Shown: one piece after another, positions 23,596 through 35,727 of the stretch
Numbering within the stretch: position 1 is the stretch's first letter
Layout of the letters: the number at the start of each line of letters is the position of its first letter
Source: Sepiola atlantica
Lineage: Eukaryota; Mollusca; Cephalopoda; Sepiida; Sepiolidae
Length of the DNA: 64,000 nt
Assembly (NCBI GenBank): GCA_963556195.1
Contig: OY744519.1
Coordinates: forward strand, 38,216,301 to 38,280,300
Direction: 5' to 3'
Notes under the pieces: model-generated
What the model saw: the letters and a program-made list of their open reading frames with translations, nothing else
Database searches by the model: none
Told to the model about the DNA's origin: nothing
Translations under genes and position numbers: made by a program

Positions 23596-25363
23596 TAATG
23601 CTCACCTAAATAAATACGAAACTGAAAAAATATATTCGAAATGTTTTACATGAAGAGTGATAATAGTATTATTTGTTTATTTGAACTACTATGCTGATCT
23701 TGTTTGTTAAGTGTATAACGTTTCGGCCGATTTAACCTCTAACAATTATAGGTGCAATTATACGTTCCTGGTATCCTATGAATCGAGCTAAGAGAACATA
23801 TACTAAATGTCGACCAATCTGTGTATTTAATTCATGAGTGAAGATTGATCTCATTCCGTCAGCGATAATTAGGTTGACGAGTAACGTTTTATGTTATTAT
23901 CAGGTATTATCGCCTTTAGTAATGAGTGAACCTTTAAACCCACGCGTTATTATTTACCAGCTGTATTGCCTTTATGCTACCTGCCTATGTGGACAGTGCA
24001 GTATGAATTTTAGAAGGTTTAAAATGTTCCTTTAAATATAGTAAGTAGTAATACCTAGGCAGAGTTTAGTTTAACCCGCACTAACATATTAAGAAGCCAC
24101 ATCAACACGTAGTCTAACAGAACGTTTGCTGGTTACGACCACTTATCATTGGAGTTAACATTGTTTGCAAATATGCAAAATATGTAAATAAACGGCGAAT
24201 GGTAACGTTAGCCTTCTGAGGGGACGGGTAACGTAAATAATTAAACATGACAGAGGAAAGAAAAAACACACGAGAGGAAAGGGGGATACAGATGGAAGAT
24301 AGAGAGAGACGCGAGAAAGAGAAAATCATAAAGCGAAATATTAATATCAAGAAACCATATTTACTTTCAAACGATGACGTTATGAAACTACTGTTCATAC
24401 TCACGACGATATTGTACATATGATATATAAGTAGCTCCCGCTTCGAGTATTTATGTGTGTATCAGATAGGTCTGTACTATTTGGATTTTTTTAAATAATG
24501 GGTCTGGTGTTCGATCAGGTAGTTGGTATACCTTTTGTCTTCAAATTGGTGGTTGATGGTCGTATAATCGCTTGTCTGGGGGAATATCCAATTAGTTACC
24601 ATTGTATATCCGTATATTTCATACTCTTTGATGGGTATTCTGTATGTGAAAGTTTAAGAGTTGTATTTGTAATTTCAGTTGCTGGCATTGCAAGTATCTT
24701 TTGACTTCTTTTAATGACCACATGGAGTATAATCCAAACCCGGACACCCACCTTTTCAGTACCCATCAGACTGTGTAATCTTTCCGATATGTTAGGAGTT
24801 TAAGGATAGTGTGCGTTTTCTCTCTCCATCGCTACCAGGCAACACACAAGTTGTAGAAAATGTAATGTTGTTCTTTGGCTCGAGCTTTGATTATCTCCAG
24901 CGCAATTTCACCATACTGTAATATATGTGTTAATATAAAAGCACGGTCTGACAGTTAGATTTGTTCATTGATGAATTAATCGTAGCAGTGTTTCCACTCA
25001 CCAGTAAAAGCGTTGTATGATCATATTACTCCTTTCGAGGGTCACTGACTTTCTTCTGGTCTATTTTAAGGGTATGGTAGTTTGACGATTAACCAGAAGA
25101 GTATAATTCTATTGTGAATCATGTTATATTGCATGGGTTCTATTTACTTGTATAAATGCGTATGTGATACTTCATGATTTTTAAATGCTCCTCTCATAGA
25201 GCATACTATATGACTACACCTATCTTGCTATTTTGGTTTATCGACTGCATACATCGCTTACATGATAGTAATTTACATAAGAGATGCATCATGAAGTAAA
25301 TCGTATTATTGAATTAATTCAAAAGTCAATGACCAAATAAAATGCTTTGCATTCGCTTCATAA

Positions 25364-25366
<3 letters not shown>
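23596..25366. other. AT-rich spacer, nothing recognised
   Basis: No credible gene. The 101-codon minus frame at 24114-24419 covers a purine-rich tract and has no domain. Confidence 0.55.

Positions 25367-25445
<79 letters not shown>
25367..25445. repeat. (AT)n array
   Basis: About 39 units of uninterrupted AT. Confidence 0.95.
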
Positions 25446-25448
<3 letters not shown>

Positions 25449-25548
25449 AGGTGTATTAAAAGCGAACTTTTATGAAAAGGTAAACCCCTATTGTGAAGAG
25501 TATACAGCTCAATATCCATTCTTCTTCATTTATATATATATATATATA

Positions 25549-26091
25549 CAGGCTGATTCATAAGTCACTTAGCTATTTAAAATGATTACCATATGAAGCA
25601 CAAACATACTATCAACTTTTGATAACTGTTATCTTACTCTCTAATTACTGCTATTTCTTATTCTTAATATGTTCCTTTATATATTTGTTTCTATACATAT
25701 TTATTTTTATTCATTAAATTTGTGTAAATCATCATATGTGCTTTTATTTCAGGAAGTATGTCATTTACAATTGAAGAGCGAATTTTTATTGTTATTCATA
25801 TGGCCAATTTTTATGAATCTCCCACACTTTTGGAAAGGCAATCACAACCTCAAATAAAAAATCACTGTCGAGTTTGTTAAAATTAATCAACTAAATATGC
25901 TACAAAGACTCTTAAATTCCTTGGAAAAAAGAATGGAGTTATGCATGCAGAACGAAGGTGGTAATTTAGAAAATTTGCGGTATTTTTAAACTCCCATAAA
26001 TGAATTTGTTGAATAAACTTCTGTTTTGTATTACCGTATTTTTTAACTTTAAAATTTCAAAATTAAATAGCTAAGTGACTAATGAATCACC

Positions 26092-26094
<3 letters not shown>
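25549..26094 (+). mobile_element. Non-autonomous mariner-like element with TIRs and TA target
   Basis: The ends are inverted repeats: CAGGCTGATTCATAAGTCAC at 25549 and, on the minus strand from 26094, CAGGGTGATTCATTAGTCAC. Both continue with TTAGCTATTTAA. The element is 546 bp and sits in TA repeats with TA at both edges, consistent with the TA target of the Tc1/mariner group, though the array hides the exact duplication. Inside is a short frame at 25758-25880 that begins MSFTIEERIFIV, resembling the N-terminal helix-turn-helix of mariner-related transposases. It stops after 40 codons, and the DDE catalytic core is absent. It is an internally deleted or decayed copy that could move only with a transposase from elsewhere. 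Confidence 0.75.
25758..25880 (+). pseudogene. Truncated transposase N-terminus inside the mariner-like element
   Basis: Forty codons from an ATG, beginning MSFTIEERIFIVIHMANF and ending at TAA. The FTIEERxxIV opening is typical of the first DNA-binding helix in mariner-related transposases and DUF4817-like proteins. No catalytic residues are present. The frame is stopped early, so it is a relic. Confidence 0.5.

Positions 26095-26145
<51 letters not shown>
26095..26145. repeat. (TA)n array flanking the mariner-like element
   Basis: TA array directly abutting the right TIR. A shorter one (25530-25548) abuts the left TIR. Confidence 0.95.
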
Positions 26146-26147
<2 letters not shown>

Positions 26148-28619
26148 CAATTTGTCTCCGTTTCCTTCCAACTTTCGGGTGGTAATCAGTGAGTAAATTA
26201 TTTCGAATACTTCGAAGTGGTTTCGCTATTTAAGAAACGTACGGCCACTAAAGCTAATAATTTCTTACCATGTTCCACGGTAATCGAAACGATCAATTTC
26301 TAATACTACGATGAACTAATTTCTAGTCCGAACAGGCAATTTTAATCAATAGTATAGCCAAGTAGAGATTTTAATTAACATATATATTAAATGTACCAGG
26401 GATCACTATATTCAGAGAGGGATGTTCTAATGATAACATATCAAGTTGTACTTCGTGTTTTAGTGATAACAGTAATGATTTCGAAACTTGGATTACTAAG
26501 TCATTCGCTTAAACTCCTTATGCATATTGCGTAAAAAATGTCTATTGTTTTCAGCTTCAATTACTGTCATCGTTCACGATTATTTTCGTAAATATTTGAC
26601 GGTACTTGTCAATAATGTATGCCTGCATATTCTTTAAAAACCAACGAACCTTTTTCTTCACATATTTTTTCTGGTCGTCTTAATCCACGTTATCGAAAAG
26701 GTACGTTTAAAACCTGCCCCTCTATCGAAATAAGCGATTGTATATAATTTTCGATGTATAATCATTAAATATGTTGGGTCGTATCTTGTGGTTATTTACG
26801 CAGCAATACTGAACTATATGAAACCGAAAAACTTAAAAGGGTAAACTAACCAGTGATTTACAGAGGGATACGCGCTCCATCAGCACACATTTTTTCTGCA
26901 AACAGCAGTGGGCTACAGGTTTTATCCAGCAGTTTGGAGCAAGTAAATATAGATTTTATTCAAAAAGTTTTAAGTGTATATGAAACGGAGAAAAGAGCCG
27001 GTTTTTTAGAGTATGTGGCGTTAAAAAAACTGGGTAAACCTCTTCAAATAACCGTGCGGTATCAGTTACCCGTATACGATTAATCGCGTAAACTTTGATT
27101 TTGTGTTGGCATTGATTTCTCGCTGTGTCTCTTAACACTCATATGTATAAAAGCTTCACAAAGTGAGTACACATCTCTTAAAGAGTTTGCATTACGCCAC
27201 GCCCTTACAAACGAGTACATGTAGATAGAAGAAAATTCAACTTTCGCAAAAAAACTTCAAGTCACCCAGGGACAAATAGACTACAAGGGCTACATTAGCA
27301 TTTGTATAGACGTCGAGCCTCAAATTAGAAGAAGACAGAAGCAGAAGCGTTGAAAGTTGCCTTTGTAAATCAAGTCTGTCAAATTTTAACAAACCACTTA
27401 ATGCGAACAAACTGACCTTCTCCGGACAACTTTTCAAACAATACAACAAATGTGTCAATGTTTACTTCTCGCTGTTGTTTGATCCCTGATATATCCCATT
27501 AACTCCAGCTTCTGATTCGACTGATTAAGCTTCAGTTGCTTCCTCGGCACCTGCAGATCCTGTTTTTTTGTTCTTATGCCCGTCAACGTTCTCTCTTTTA
27601 CAGCTGACGTCGACATTGTGTCCTGATCAAGTATCCGTCAACGTTATGTTACTAATACAGGGTGTTTGGCGACCTGCATTGCTCCAGTCAAGGCTACACG
27701 GACCGGAGCTATTTGAAGCACATCATTATATATCAGGGGCGTGCCCATTATACTCTGTGTAACGTTATTCCTGTTGTGAAGGTCTCAGAGAGGTCACCTA
27801 TCCTTCCATAATGTCTAGGTTCAAAAGCCATCATAAAGCCTTCCCTGTTGTCCTGATCACATACATCATTCGCTGTCTAGATTCAAGAGACGTCACAAAA
27901 CCGGTTCTTCCTATTTAGGGTACCAGTTATGTTTTTCATACACTAAAACTGTTCCTTTCTTCGTCATTCATTGTGTACCGTAGATGCAATAAACAATATA
28001 TCGATTTTAAACTGTTCATCTACGTTTGCCATCTCTTATATACCGGTTCTGTTATACCTCTATTGCCTGTGGTGTCCTTTCTTAGTTTTAAGACGCATCA
28101 TCAACGGCCCCTGTGAAAGGTTTATGTCAAAATCGTTGATTTAACAGTAAACTGACAGAAACCCGGAAACTGAATATTTCCTTATTTCTGTATATTGTGT
28201 GTGAGCATGATATTCTTTTGCACCAGAAACATTCCACGAATAAAATCGTAAATAAAATCCACAATGATTTCTAGAATGGAACGATATTTCGAAAAACACT
28301 AATCTATATCTGACTTATCAACGAATGTTAAGTGTGTGCTTTATTGCCGTCGAATTAAATATAATAGTAAATAACTCTAACACACTCCGCTCATGACACT
28401 ACCTGGGGATTGTCTTATAAACATTATCTTTGCAATAAACACATTGATAAATATGTGGCTGGGGTTAACGTCCAGTGTGTGTAGAAAACCGTATAAGATC
28501 AACCTACCTACTGATGAGTTGATAACCAAAGGAGTCCTAATAGTAAACAACAATAAACCAAAAGCGTTTACATGTTAATGACTGTAACTTCTTTGCAAAG
28601 TTTGTCATAAACCGAACTT
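26146..28619. other. Spacer with weak exon-like ORFs
   Basis: No recognised gene. The frame at 26853-27083 follows GTGATTTACAG, a possible splice acceptor, and encodes a reasonably balanced peptide ending RYQLPVYD. The frame at 27568-27762 follows CTCTCTTTTACAG. Neither has a domain, a credible donor or a partner exon, so both stay uncalled. TACAGGGTGTTTGGCG at 27656 again resembles a mariner-like end without a partner. Confidence 0.4.
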
Positions 28620-29380
28620 CATTTATTTATTTTTTAACATATTTCACTCCAAACAAGACACGCTGCCACAGTAGACGTAAGGGGCTGCTTAAAATAAGGG
28701 TGTAGGATTTGAGGGTCACCTTAAGTTAGGAGGTTATAGCACTATGTAGATTAACATTAGTTTTAAATTGCTGCATGTCGGTACAGTCAGGGAAACAGAG
28801 AGCAAGGGGCGAGTTCCAGCACGAGTTGAGAAGCTATTAGAGTAGAAAGCTCCCCGATGAGGTTTAGCCAATTTTCGAGTTGGTCTAGTATATTTACGTC
28901 GAGGAAACATCATGGCAGCTAGTTCATCGGAGACTAATCCATTAAAGTTCTTGTTAAACAAGCACAAGGATGCAGCATTAAGGTGATATACCAGGGTATG
29001 GAACTTAGTAGATAGTGAGGGGCCTATTAAGTTGACGATTCTCTTCTGGACCTTGTCTAAGAAGGAGACACTAGTGGATGATGCACCAGCCCATATATGA
29101 GAACAATATTCTATGCATGCGGTGGGTAGCTTTGACAGATACAGGATAATGTCAGGTGTGAGGAGTAAACTAGCAGGGTATAGAAGGTTCACCTCTTAGC
29201 TGCAGACTTGGCAATGTATTAAATGTATTTGTTACCCGTGACGGTTATTCCAAGGAGTTTCAATATTGAACTTTAAGGCAGAGTGTTATTTTCTATGACA
29301 ATCGGTGGCTGAGAGGGTTATTGTAGTTATTGAAGTAAAGGAGTTTTGTCATTGCGGTATCTAAACTTACCAACCATTAA
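28620..29380 (-). mobile_element. LINE relic: RT C-terminal region of a jockey/CR1-like element
   Basis: The minus strand reads PPIVIENNTLP (29320 region), then ACIEYCSHIWAGASS, then LDKVQKRIVNLIG, LNAASLCLFNKNFNG and LVSDELAAMMFPRRK. This is the conserved thumb/post-RT order of jockey/CR1-like LINEs (xxVRPxxEYCSxxWxGxS, LDxVQxRxxxLIG, ASLxLFYRYxxG). The long open frame at 28734-29192 is the best-preserved part; upstream it is broken by stops. The catalytic YADD box and endonuclease are missing. An A-rich stretch with TAAATAAATGAAG at the 28620 end is a plausible 3' tail. It is the longest of four related relics in the window and is dead. Confidence 0.8.
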
Positions 29381-29670
29381 TAACCCCAATCCACTACAGC
29401 CTGTATCAAATATCTGTATTAAATATAGGCACGGATTACGAATTTCATTAACGCTTCTATGAATGCCATTTCAGTGGTTCATCTTATATGACTGTGAACA
29501 GTAAAGTAATGAATTCTCCATTTTCACGGAAATCACCTGCTACTCACACTGCTTATGCTATTTACTGTTCCATTTACTTACAGATCACACCATATAGATA
29601 AAGTTCACTCATGAAATTGATCATCCATTTAGATTGTGTTGGAGTCCCTTCATCGATTATTTAAAATACT

Positions 29671-29721
29671 GTATAATCTAGATGTTTCAGTTTATCAGCT
29701 ATCATCACGACTAGATAAGCA

Positions 29722-29727
<6 letters not shown>
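29671..29727 (-). ncRNA. Weak hammerhead-like arrangement
   Basis: On the minus strand ATACTGCTTATCTAG and CTAGATTATACAGTAT form an imperfect stem I of about 15 bp enclosing TGATGA, a weak stem II region, and GAAAC. The order matches a type I hammerhead, but the start of the core is altered (CGTGATGA) and stem II pairs over only about 2 bp. Confidence 0.25.

Positions 29728-29778
<51 letters not shown>
29722..29778. repeat. (TA)n array
   Basis: About 28 units. Confidence 0.95.
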
Positions 29779-29783
<5 letters not shown>

Positions 29784-31284
29784 CGTAAAACATGTTCGCC
29801 ACATACGTCATTTCCCCTATTGCAAAGAGTAATACTTCTCCTTTAACTGTAAAGAAACAGTGTTTTTTTTTTATTGCAGACCATAATTAAATAAATCGAG
29901 TCGGTGGTTTGTTGGCTACAGCTGAAATTGTGCATTTCACACGGTGGAAGTAGATGCTCGATATATGGCGACGTGTCGCAGGAGTACAGGCAGTAACCTT
30001 CATTGTCGTAATATTTTGACACCAGAAACAGAGGTATTCACTTTTTCTCCATAAATACAGTAATATCAACCGCCTTCCTGTTTCTTAGATAGTAGCTAGA
30101 ATTGTCTATATGGATTCAGAAAACCCACCACAGATTTTTTTCATTTTTCACAACAGTGTATGGTTACATATTCTCATCAACGTCTCGTCCGATGGAGGCG
30201 GACAAGCACAGGCCCTAGAAAAAAAGGCTACAAAATCAGTTCAGTTTAACGTTCCAACGGAAACATCTTATACTTTTTAACGACATGTTTTACTTTGTAA
30301 TTCCCCACCGTGATATAATATCACGTAACTCTAATGCAATGTTTAACTTCTAATGGTTAATTTTGAATCCTATATGAAAATATCCGACTTTTCTTCATTT
30401 TTAACTATCTATACAAAAGTTGCTCTAAAATGCTAAATGAGAATTGACCGTTGATATTTAAATTATGTTGAGAGAGAGAGAGAGAGGGGGGAGACAGTTG
30501 TCGAGATAAATCTATAGATAACTCTTTAGAAATATCGATAGATCGGGAGAAATATATCTAGAGAGACACAGAGAGCAAAGTGAATGGGTGGGGAGATATA
30601 TCGACGTAATTTAGTGGCAGACAAAATTAGCTCTTCTATTTCTAAATCGTCTGTTATGCCGTGTCTGTTGCGTCCTCATAATTCTGATTTAATATAAATA
30701 AAAATACTATTTACGAAGATTTTTATAATATGAACTTTTACAATTTTATGCTTGGAATTTTTCGATGTCAACGATTTTACATGTTCATTAGTAAAGGAGG
30801 TAGCGTCTGCACATATGAATGTTTTTATAATTATCATCAATTTTATTAGTTCTGTGGTTTTATGGTAATAATAATTTAAATAATAATAATAATGATAATA
30901 ATAATAATCTACCCCATTCGGGATCAGTGTGCAGTAGAAAGAACGCGAAAAAATATCACGAACAAAAATTGAAATTATTAAGACTATGGAAATATAAATA
31001 AGTTAAAGTGATTTCCGTTATAATTGAAACAGTTGGAAGCATAACGAAACACGACCATAAATTGCTTAAAGAGATTGGGGAGACATTTCTATTCTAATTT
31101 TGCAAAAAGCCTTGCCTGTTGGGAACAGCGAAAGTGTAAAGGTACAGCATGCATGTCTAAGCTGAAGGAGATTGACTTGATGTTTAAAAAAAGAAAACTT
31201 AACTAAAAACACCCAAAAGTTGAATCTTCTATCAAATAATAATAATTGTTATGATAATAATAACAATGATAATAATCATAATTT

Positions 31285-31285
<1 letters not shown>
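29779..31285. other. Spacer with GA-rich and AAT-type short repeats
   Basis: A short (GA)n tract lies at 30470-30490 and an imperfect AATAAT stretch at 30865-30908. No gene recognised. Confidence 0.6.

Positions 31286-31360
<75 letters not shown>
31286..31360. repeat. (ATT)n microsatellite
   Basis: About 25 ATT units. The long asparagine run in the opposite frame (31203-31607 minus) is this repeat, not a protein. Confidence 0.95.
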
Positions 31361-32195
31361 CTATATGCATGCATTTCAAAATTAGTAATTTATTGTTAAA
31401 AAAGATCGCTTTCCCTGACGTTTGAATGACAGTAGTCACACACATGTCCAGGACATAACAGTCCAGTCTCGCGGTGTTCTCGCACCAATAGTTAGCAGTG
31501 ATTTTTCCTATTAATATTTGGTGGTATCTTTTGTAGAATCTTAGTGAAAATAAAACTGGCTGTTGATCAAGCGGTCTTCGGTGTACGAGTTTACTATATA
31601 ATATCAATCTATAATATTTGTTTTTTATATGCCCTATATTTCATCCCCTGCAACACAATTAGAGAGGCATTTTATTGTCTGTTTTACAAAATCGATATTC
31701 TTGATGCAATTGACGTAGCACAACTTATACTTACGTTACTTGTCGAGGAAGAATAATTTCATCAAATGTAATAACAAATCCAACGATTTTTTTTATTTTC
31801 CGTTTGATTCTTTTATTAATGAGTACATAGTCCCATGACACATACGCAAACTGAACGTTTCGGTGTGTCTTGCTCTCTGTTAAACACCTTTCTTCGCGAG
31901 AGTCTCATATGTTCTATTTAAAATGTTTGTATACATTTACATCCCGTTTTGCATCGTCGAGTCTTTCTACAAATTTATAACAACATGTCTATCAAAACAT
32001 TCTATTGTTTATAGTTTTATTAACTGAATTATATTACAAAGTAATGTCAGTATTTCCAATCTCTCTCCAAAAAACATTTGTCTTTTTTATTACTTTTAAT
32101 TTAATGATGATTTATATTTGATACGATACTTCAAGCCTAAGATGCCTTCTTCTGTGTTTCTAGTCTGTACTTGATAAAAACATGTTTTTTCTTTC
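31361..32195. other. AT-rich spacer, nothing recognised
   Basis: No gene or repeat family seen. Confidence 0.55.
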
Positions 32196-32275
32196 CATAA
32201 CCAAGCTCTTAAAAGATAACACTCTTATCATCAGAGGAATTACATAGATTGGTGAGTTGGCAGGGGAATAGTCAA
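32196..32275 (-). ncRNA. Hammerhead-like relic homologous to the 37.97-kb motif
   Basis: The minus strand reads TTCCTCTGATGATAAGA, then GTGTTATCTT and AGAGCTTGGTTATGGAA. This lines up with 37955-38018 (plus), including the upstream CAACT and CAATCT words. CTGATGA and the stem I halves (TTCC/GGAA) are kept. The GAAA box has changed to TTAA, so it should be inactive. It shows that this motif belongs to a dispersed family. Confidence 0.5.
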
Positions 32276-33836
32276 AATTCAATATTTGAAAAGAATTGAG
32301 AAATGGTCAAAATGTAGTAAATCTAACAGAAGATGCCCAGTTCAACTGTGGATAAAAATCGCTTTTTAGAATGTAAGTTGGGGAATTATAATTATTTTAG
32401 AAATACTTCCGTGGACCGCGAATGATAATAGTTAGTAAGGAATTGAGTTTAAAATTGTCTATATATTTCAAGTAGGCCGAATTACTGGTGAGAGGTTTTA
32501 GTAACTCCGATCGAACATAATGTCTGAGAGAGAATTTTCCGATCAAAAACGAAGCCAGTAAAAGTGGAGGAGGAGTATACGAGTAAGGGTGTGGGAGGAG
32601 AATGTTACGCAATTGAAACTATAGCTGATACAAGGAATGGAGTAGGAGAAAGACTTGTTTAGTTACAGCTTATCGCTTGTAAGCAACAAATAATTTAGTT
32701 ACTGCTAGTTTATATTCCAGGCATGGTATGGCTTAAGTTAAGAATTAGGGGTGGGGTTACTATAAGCTGATACAATAGCGTGTCTGGTTAATAAGTTAAA
32801 CAGTTCGTATTTGAACTTATGTTTTAGACAAAATTTTATGTAATTCAGAAAGTTGAAAATGGTTAAAATTCGGAATTAGTGTTCAGACGGTTGAACACTT
32901 GAAATTTACGTGTTTAAGTTGTGATTATCAGGACATTCATAGTATTTCAGAGTGTAATGTTTAAATAATTTATAGATTTAATAGTTTGTTGAATATTATA
33001 GGCTTGACTAATTAATATACTTAAAGGTATTACTGATGTTAGGAGTGGACGTGGAGTTAATATGTTTGCATCAAGTGAGTTCTAGTATAATGATTATTGA
33101 TGGGATTCGGTTGATTATGAAATCGAAGTGACAATATAGAGTATTGAAATCATACATAGATTTAAGGGTGACGGGGCTCAAATAGGCACTTATAGAAGTA
33201 CCCGATGAGCGCAATTTACAGGTGATAGTTATCAGATCTATGATAAAAAATGTCAATAGAGCGCTGCGTAAACAGAGTCAATAAAGTGTATGCAATAGGA
33301 GATTAGAGAGGAAATGGATAAGTATGTAGAAGGGGTTAGTTAGCTAATAATATGAAAAGGGGGTATGAATTCGAGTGTTTGAGTAAAAGCAATTAAGGAT
33401 TAGTGGAGTTGTTAATGCAATGCTAGTTCACGATTTATGTTTAGGATTATGGGTTAATAACGCAATGTTATTGCGATTATTAGTTGTAAAGTTGGAAAGG
33501 TGAGTAAGAAGTTTACAAATTATGAAATAAAGTAATTAGTGTAATATTAGAGAGGGGTTGTTGGCTAGTAAGAGTGAGCCAGATACAGTAACGAAATCAT
33601 GTATATATAGTTTCGTGTGTACCCCTGCCACCACTTATCAACTTATGTGGTGCCTTAGATTGTATGATTTAATCTCTGAATATCCTGGATAAAGGAAAGA
33701 AAATAAACAATGTATTAATCGAATATTCCTTGCATTGAACAATCAAATATGAAATAGATTTGCCATTTGGGCATCTTAATATATTTTCTTTTATTTATCT
33801 ATTTATCTACTTATGTATGTATGTATCTATCTATAA

Positions 33837-33842
<6 letters not shown>
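32276..33842. other. Spacer, nothing recognised
   Basis: AT-rich with a G-biased plus strand around 32.6-33.6 kb. No gene or repeat family recognised. Confidence 0.55.

Positions 33843-33886
<44 letters not shown>
33843..33886. repeat. (TA)n array
   Basis: About 22 units, preceded by a TTTATCTA/TGTATGTA-type degenerate tract. Confidence 0.95.
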
Positions 33887-33889
<3 letters not shown>

Positions 33890-34136
33890 ACACAATACAT
33901 TCGCATAGTACGTTTACACTTCTACGTTCTACTGTATCTATTTGTGCGGGGTATATATCTGAGGCAGTAAAACAGTTTGTGTGTAAACGGCATTCATATT
34001 TTCCCTTATATAATGTTAACTCAATCGCAAGGTTTGTTTTCGCTATACACCGTCACATATTAAACTGACTACATAACTGATATTTCTAATAAACGCAACT
34101 CCTTTACTTAAAAGAAGTGGATGTATGTATATGTAT

Positions 34137-34140
<4 letters not shown>

Positions 34141-34194
<54 letters not shown>
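34141..34194. repeat. (TA)n array at the LINE 3' end
   Basis: About 27 units, directly downstream (in element orientation) of the relic at 34200-34990. Confidence 0.95.
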
Positions 34195-34199
<5 letters not shown>

Positions 34200-34990
34200 T
34201 CTAAAATGTTCTTATCTTTCCGTTTCGCAGCGGATGGGGAATCCTTCCATATGCAAGACATTCACTGGCTAGTTCAAGAACTTCATCCTAGAGATATTTG
34301 TATGATTCTAATCGTCCTATTAAATCCAATTGTTTGTATTCTATTTGCACTCGGTTCATCGGGTATACTCACCAGATAGGTTTTGAAATTATTTTTCATT
34401 CGTCCTGTTGCTCCTATACTTACTGGAATAATAGAGATTTTCCAAAATTCCAGTTTATTTTCATGTTGTACAGAATACCTTGATATTTTGTAATATTTTC
34501 CCTTTGAGCTCTGTTTAATCCTGAATCAGTAGGTGCACTGACTTCAACTAGGGTTGATATTTTCTCCCTTTTGTCCAGTATCACAATGTAAGGTTAGACA
34601 ACTCCAGGTTCTAGACATGTAGCTGTAAACATTACATAGTCATAGTGGATGGTGTATAAATTATTATCAACTGTTCTTTCTTGTATATGCTCCCAGAAGT
34701 TGCTGCTACACTGGATATTCAACTTTGTTCATATAGTCAATTGTAGATATTTACACACTCCATCGTGTCGCATTGTATAATAGGCATCCCCTACGAGAAG
34801 CTTACAACTGGATGTTAGGTGGCTTACACTCTCCATTTCCGTGTGGCAGAAGCTGCGCGTGTTATTGTTGCTGAGACCAATTATTGTTTTAAAGGCATTG
34901 GTCATCAAGCCTTGACCTTGGGCAGCTACTATAATTCTCTCCTGATCAGAGTGGAGCGATTTTTTTTCAGACGGTCTACTCTATAAATTC
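34200..34990 (-). mobile_element. LINE relic: C-terminal part of a second, different LINE polyprotein
   Basis: From about 34950 down to 34470 the minus strand stays in one frame with only two stops (TGA and TAA). It reads QGLMTNAFKTIIGLSNN, then FCHTEMESVSHLTSSCK (a zinc-knuckle-like C-H-C group whose first Cys is lost), YYTMRHDGVCKYLQ, FWEHIQE, ILDKREKISTLVEVSAP and LNRAQRENITKYQ. After a frameshift come IPVSIGATGRMKNN and VSIPDEPSANRIQTI. This is the C-terminal block found after the RT in a group of animal LINE polyproteins often annotated as R2-like. RT and endonuclease are missing. It is the best-preserved LINE coding in the window. I am sure of LINE origin and unsure of clade. Confidence 0.8.
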
Positions 34991-35023
34991 CTGGCATAAT
35001 TCACCTAGGTAATACTTAGCACG

Positions 35024-35024
<1 letters not shown>

Positions 35025-35103
<79 letters not shown>

Positions 35104-35132
35104 GTATATATATATACATATATATATATATA
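35025..35132. repeat. (TA)n array
   Basis: More than 35 units, then degenerate TATG/TA repeats. Confidence 0.95.
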
Positions 35133-35234
35133 GGTGTATGTATTTAAAATATGTATGTGTATATATGTATGTATATTTAAATACATGTATAATCATGTAT
35201 ATATCTATATGCTGTGTATGTATAAAATAAATAA

Positions 35235-35322
35235 AAAGAATATATAAATGTTTATATTTTTCATTTAATTTCTTATTTTGACGTATGTGAATACAACATG
35301 TCTTGTTAACCTGTGTATTTGA
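35235..35322 (+). repeat. Dispersed repeat R4, copy 1
   Basis: 88 bp matching 56153-56240 in the same orientation with two differences. Both copies end at GTGTATTTGA followed by a TA array. It contains TTTGACGTATGTGAATACA. Both copies lie just upstream of a Penelope-type terminal repeat or hammerhead-like motif, so they may be part of that element family. Confidence 0.85.
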
Positions 35323-35408
35323 TATATATATATATATTTGTGTTATAGTGGAATAATTCCAGGAGGAAATCCGGGTATGAGAGCTCAATGTAGTAAACAG
35401 AGCAATAA

Positions 35409-35537
35409 TAAAATATAATAACACGAAATCACATAATTGTCGATGCAATAATTTATTTCAACCGTTCGGTTTTTTCAAGCATCACTCAGACAATTACATT
35501 TTTGAGACTGATAGAAAATTGAATTTCCCTACCACAG
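35409..35537 (-). repeat. PLE-A left terminal inverted repeat
   Basis: Exact inverted copy of 37282-37410. The boundary at 35537/35538 is where the ORF relic begins. The word GAGCTCAATGTA just upstream recurs at 43173, suggesting wider terminal-repeat similarity. Confidence 0.95.
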
Positions 35538-35727
35538 GTCCCCGGTGATTTCGTGGTCAATCTTTTGTTTTTCGAATATTCCAGATGGATTTAGACAAAG
35601 ATGCAACTTATGTCTAGAAGAAAAAATAAGAATCCTAAAATATGATCGAAATAACCTCTTGAATAAACGAGATGAACTTATGGCTAAGTGCAGACATAAA
35701 TATAAATTTAAAATAATCAACGACTAG
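35538..35727 (+). pseudogene. PLE-A ORF 3' end: C-terminus of the GIY-YIG polyprotein
   Basis: The frame reads ISWSIF, then RQRCNLCLEEKIRIL, NNLLNKRDELMAKCRHK, and ends at TAG. The CNLCLxEKxxIL and NKRxELxxxCRHxxKF pattern is the zinc-binding C-terminal end that follows the GIY-YIG endonuclease in PLE proteins. The RT and the catalytic GIY-YIG residues lie upstream of the truncation and are absent. No stop or frameshift interrupts what remains, which fits a recent insertion. Confidence 0.8.

Noticed and set aside
31203..31607. 134-codon asparagine-rich ORF
   Set aside because: The asparagine run is the (ATT)n microsatellite read on the minus strand.
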